Positions 62,454 through 64,000 of a stretch of 64,000 bases of DNA are shown piece after piece. The stretch spans positions 62,001 to 126,000 of the forward strand of contig NZ_JABAPM010000004.1 in the NCBI RefSeq assembly GCF_018913465.1. The letters are read 5' to 3'. Position numbers and translations under genes: made by a program. Under the pieces are notes generated by a model, which had not been told where the DNA came from, did not search any database, and saw only the letters and a list, made by a program, of their open reading frames with translations. How positions within the stretch are numbered: the first letter of the stretch is position 1; each line of letters begins with the position of its first letter. The stretch comes from Arcanobacterium phocae (GTDB lineage Bacteria; Actinomycetota; Actinomycetes; Actinomycetales; Actinomycetaceae).

Positions 62454-62604
62454 TGCCAGGGAGTCGGCCAGCTCTTCGTAACCCATCTCGAAGAATGACT
62501 TCAATTTGCGCATTAACTGAGCGCAAATCGTCCTCGGCCCAGCGGGCAACGGCATCGTGAACCGCTGGGTCGAGGCGTAACGAAATAGCTTTGCGGGGTG
62601 TCAT
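62389..62604 (-). CDS. Ribbon-helix-helix protein with AT-hook-like tail
   Basis: The 71-residue protein starts MTPRKAISLRLDPAVHDAVARW, an Arc/CopG-type ribbon-helix-helix: beta-strand KAISLRL, helix A, then SVNAQIEVILRDGL as helix B. The tail PKRGRPPKKPPQQ carries an AT-hook-like RGRP core. The ATG at 62604 lies 5 nt after the SPFH stop, so the two genes form an operon. An earlier in-frame start at 62655 would overlap SPFH and is rejected. Its 3' end overlaps the convergent P-loop gene. It may repress its own operon at the inverted repeat upstream of the SPFH gene. Confidence 0.82.
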   Translation of the reverse strand: MTPRKAISLRLDPAVHDAVARWAEDDLRSVNAQIEVILRDGLRRAGRLPGTTGQLPKRGRPPKKPPQQTGT

Positions 62605-62608
62605 AAGC

Positions 62609-63574
62609 TTACTGGTAAAGACCTCCAGCATTAATGACCGGTTGTGTCTGTCCATCAGAACACAGAACTACGAGTAGGTTGGATACCATTGCGGCCCGTC
62701 GTTCTGGATCAAGATCCACAATGCTTTTCTGTTCGAGCTGATCGAGTGCCATCTCAACCATGGAGACGGCGCCGTCAACGATTGTTTCGCGAGCATCCAC
62801 GATTGCTGCAGCCTGCTGACGCTGTAGCATTGCTTGGGCGATTTCCGGGGCATAAGACAAGGACGAAATGCGGGTCTCCACGATTTCTAAGCCGGCAACG
62901 CTCACTCGCTCGGCAACTTCGTTAGCTAGTTCGATGCTGATATCTTCGGTTGATCCGCGCAGTGAGGAACGCCCATCAACTGGAAAGTCGTAAGGATGTT
63001 GAGTTGCTATATGGCGGAGTGCTGATTCAGATTGGGACTTAATGAAGTCCTCATAGTTTTCAACGGAGAACTGAGCCTTTGCGGTGTCTGCGACCTGCCA
63101 GACAACAATTGCAGCGATATTAATAGGGTTTCCAGAGTAGTCGTTAACCTTCGTCTCGTTGGTTTCAAAGTTGCGTACCCGCACTGAAACCTTTTTGCGA
63201 TTGGTAAATGGGATGGTGTAGCTGAAACCAGTACTGCGAATTGTTCCCATATAGGTTCCAAAAAGTTGAATAACGCGCGATTCACCAGGGGAAACAATCG
63301 TGAAGCCAGTGAATAGAACAAATACCAGCAAAAAGACGACGCCGCATATGGCCATGACGATATTTGTCTGAGTGGTGGCAGTGCCATTATCTTGCGCAAT
63401 AACACCTTGGATGAAGAACCATGAGGCGAGCCCGATAGCTGCCAAGATGCTGAAAAAGAGAAGGATCGTTCCAGCTGATCCTAGTGCCCATGCTTTCTTT
63501 TCTGTTATATCTACCCGAATGCCAGAGTGTCCGACTGGATCAGCGGCTACTGTGACTGGTGATGATGTGTCCAT
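62609..63574 (-). CDS. SPFH/Band 7 domain membrane protein
   Basis: The 321-residue protein has two hydrophobic segments at the N-terminus (about 33-60 and 73-95) and a Band 7/SPFH domain from about 95 to 290 (ESRVIQLFGTYMGTIRSTGFSYTIPF, NFETNETKVNDYSGNPINIAAIVVWQV, AQFSVENYEDFI, VSVAGLEIVETRISSLSYAPEIAQAMLQRQQAAAIVDARE). Such proteins form membrane microdomain scaffolds and protease regulators. Paired SPFH and Arc-type RHH genes occur in other bacteria. The ATG lies 7 nt downstream (minus strand) of a large inverted repeat that covers the Shine-Dalgarno region. Confidence 0.9.
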   Translation of the reverse strand: MDTSSPVTVAADPVGHSGIRVDITEKKAWALGSAGTILLFFSILAAIGLASWFFIQGVIAQDNGTATTQTNIVMAICGVVFLLVFVLFTGFTIVSPGESRVIQLFGTYMGTIRSTGFSYTIPFTNRKKVSVRVRNFETNETKVNDYSGNPINIAAIVVWQVADTAKAQFSVENYEDFIKSQSESALRHIATQHPYDFPVDGRSSLRGSTEDISIELANEVAERVSVAGLEIVETRISSLSYAPEIAQAMLQRQQAAAIVDARETIVDGAVSMVEMALDQLEQKSIVDLDPERRAAMVSNLLVVLCSDGQTQPVINAGGLYQ

Positions 63575-63581
63575 ATAAAGT

Positions 63582-63632
63582 CCTAACCTCTAAAAAGTGA
63601 TATAAAAATGATATCACTTTTTAGAGGTTAGG
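63582..63632. promoter_or_regulatory. 22-bp-arm inverted repeat upstream of the SPFH gene
   Basis: CCTAACCTCTAAAAAGTGAT-AT (63582-63603) is the exact reverse complement of 63611-63632, with a 7-nt spacer. It ends 7 nt before the SPFH start codon, so in the mRNA it is a stable hairpin that hides the AGG ribosome site. As DNA it offers a symmetric site for the RHH protein. It could also act as a terminator for transcription coming from the right. Confidence 0.8.
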
Positions 63633-63645
63633 TGAAAGGGTTTGA

Positions 63646-63706
63646 GTTTCCGTTTCCTTCTCATTGCCACACTATTCTGTGTGGCGTATGTGAGATATGC
63701 GGAAAC
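63646..63706. terminator. Composite hairpin between the SPFH and small membrane protein genes
   Basis: Nested arms: GTTTCCG (63646-63652) with CGGAAAC (63700-63706), TCTCA (63659-63663) with TGAGA (63691-63695), and GCCACAC (63666-63672) with GTGTGGC (63679-63685). It lies right after the small membrane gene and may terminate it. No T-run follows on the minus strand, so it is not a textbook terminator. Confidence 0.5.
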
Positions 63707-63721
63707 CCCAACGTAGCCGAT

Positions 63722-63985
63722 TTACTTCTTGTGCTTAGCCCGACCGGACGATTCGATGAATCCTAGCTCCTCAGCCGTTTCTGGAATATCGCTTGTCAAC
63801 CAACGTGCGGTGTCCTCATCGGCGTGCTGGTTCACGATAGTGCGGAATTCGTTCATTTCGAAGTACAGGCAGTTCTTGATTGGGTTGCGCTTGTGCTTGA
63901 TGATCTTGTAGAGCCAGTAGATGAACAATCCAACATTGAAAATCAGTGCCGCCCATGCACAGACGATATTAGCAACTGGATTCAT
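63722..63985 (-). CDS. Small single-TM membrane protein, unknown
   Basis: The 87-residue protein has one TM helix near the N-terminus (NIVCAWAALIFNVGLFIYWLY), a basic turn (KIIKHKRNP), and a soluble C-terminal tail of about 50 residues ending in a basic GRAKHKK. No family is recognised. It starts 15 nt from the window edge, so its upstream neighbour and promoter cannot be seen. Confidence 0.65.
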   Translation of the reverse strand: MNPVANIVCAWAALIFNVGLFIYWLYKIIKHKRNPIKNCLYFEMNEFRTIVNQHADEDTARWLTSDIPETAEELGFIESSGRAKHKK

Positions 63986-64000
63986 GGTGGCATAGTTCGT

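Noticed and set aside
1-64000. tRNA, rRNA, CRISPR arrays, insertion sequences or prophage genes
   Set aside because: No cloverleaf-like tRNA, rRNA stretch, regularly spaced repeats, transposase or integrase could be recognised on either strand.

Overview
The window comes from an actinobacterium. Base composition looks moderate rather than high-GC (judged by eye), and many genes start with GTG. Clade markers are the tiny ribosomal proteins bS22 and bL37, a SigH/RshA-type redox sigma/anti-sigma pair, an Rv3235-family protein, a BldC/Rv0500-like HTH protein next to bS22, and a complete menaquinone/complex I respiratory block. Gene content and composition suggest Actinomycetaceae (Arcanobacterium/Trueperella-like); this genus-level placement is inference.

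Layout. 1-2.8 kb: an accessory patch with a TetR regulator (cut by the window edge), a 14-TM MFS exporter under a perfect palindromic operator, and a decayed MHS-type MFS pseudogene. 2.9-10 kb: an unknown membrane-anchored protein, radA, the KtrAB-type potassium uptake pair, an HTH protein plus bS22, a MarR regulator, a histidine phosphatase and a PLDc_N membrane protein. 10-21.4 kb: the menaquinone block (menA, menE, menB and a methyltransferase on the minus strand; menC, menD, an HtrA protease, menG and menJ on the plus strand; menF on the minus strand). 21.5-38.5 kb: a complete nuoA-N operon ending in a polyprenyl diphosphate synthase, so quinone head group, tail, saturation and the main quinone-reducing enzyme are encoded side by side. 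38.6-46 kb: secA followed by a poorly understood actinobacterial set (Rv3235 family, LysM protein, unknown protein, HTH, SAF-domain protein, MinD/CpaE-like ATPase, DUF6912-like). 46-50.2 kb: sbcDC. 50.3-53.2 kb: a soluble protein with an Aer-type PAS domain and a membrane-anchored protein with Asp-box repeats. 53.1-56 kb: rsgA, aroA and a DoxX protein. 56.1-60.6 kb: a GntR regulator divergent from nanK-nanE-nagB-nagA (amino-sugar/sialic-acid catabolism). 60.6-64 kb: sigH-rshA, bL37, a P-loop protein, an RHH/AT-hook protein with an SPFH-domain protein behind a large inverted repeat, and a small membrane protein.

No tRNA, rRNA, CRISPR array, prophage or insertion sequence was seen. Strong intrinsic-terminator hairpins follow bS22, htrA (shared with menF), secA, nagA and bL37. 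Several genes have a TANNNT -10 motif 6-8 nt before the start codon and no Shine-Dalgarno, suggesting leaderless transcripts. The least explained parts are the SPFH/RHH-AT-hook pair with its 22-bp-arm inverted repeat, the Aer-PAS protein without a chemoreceptor signalling domain, and the secA-linked SAF/CpaE-like cluster.
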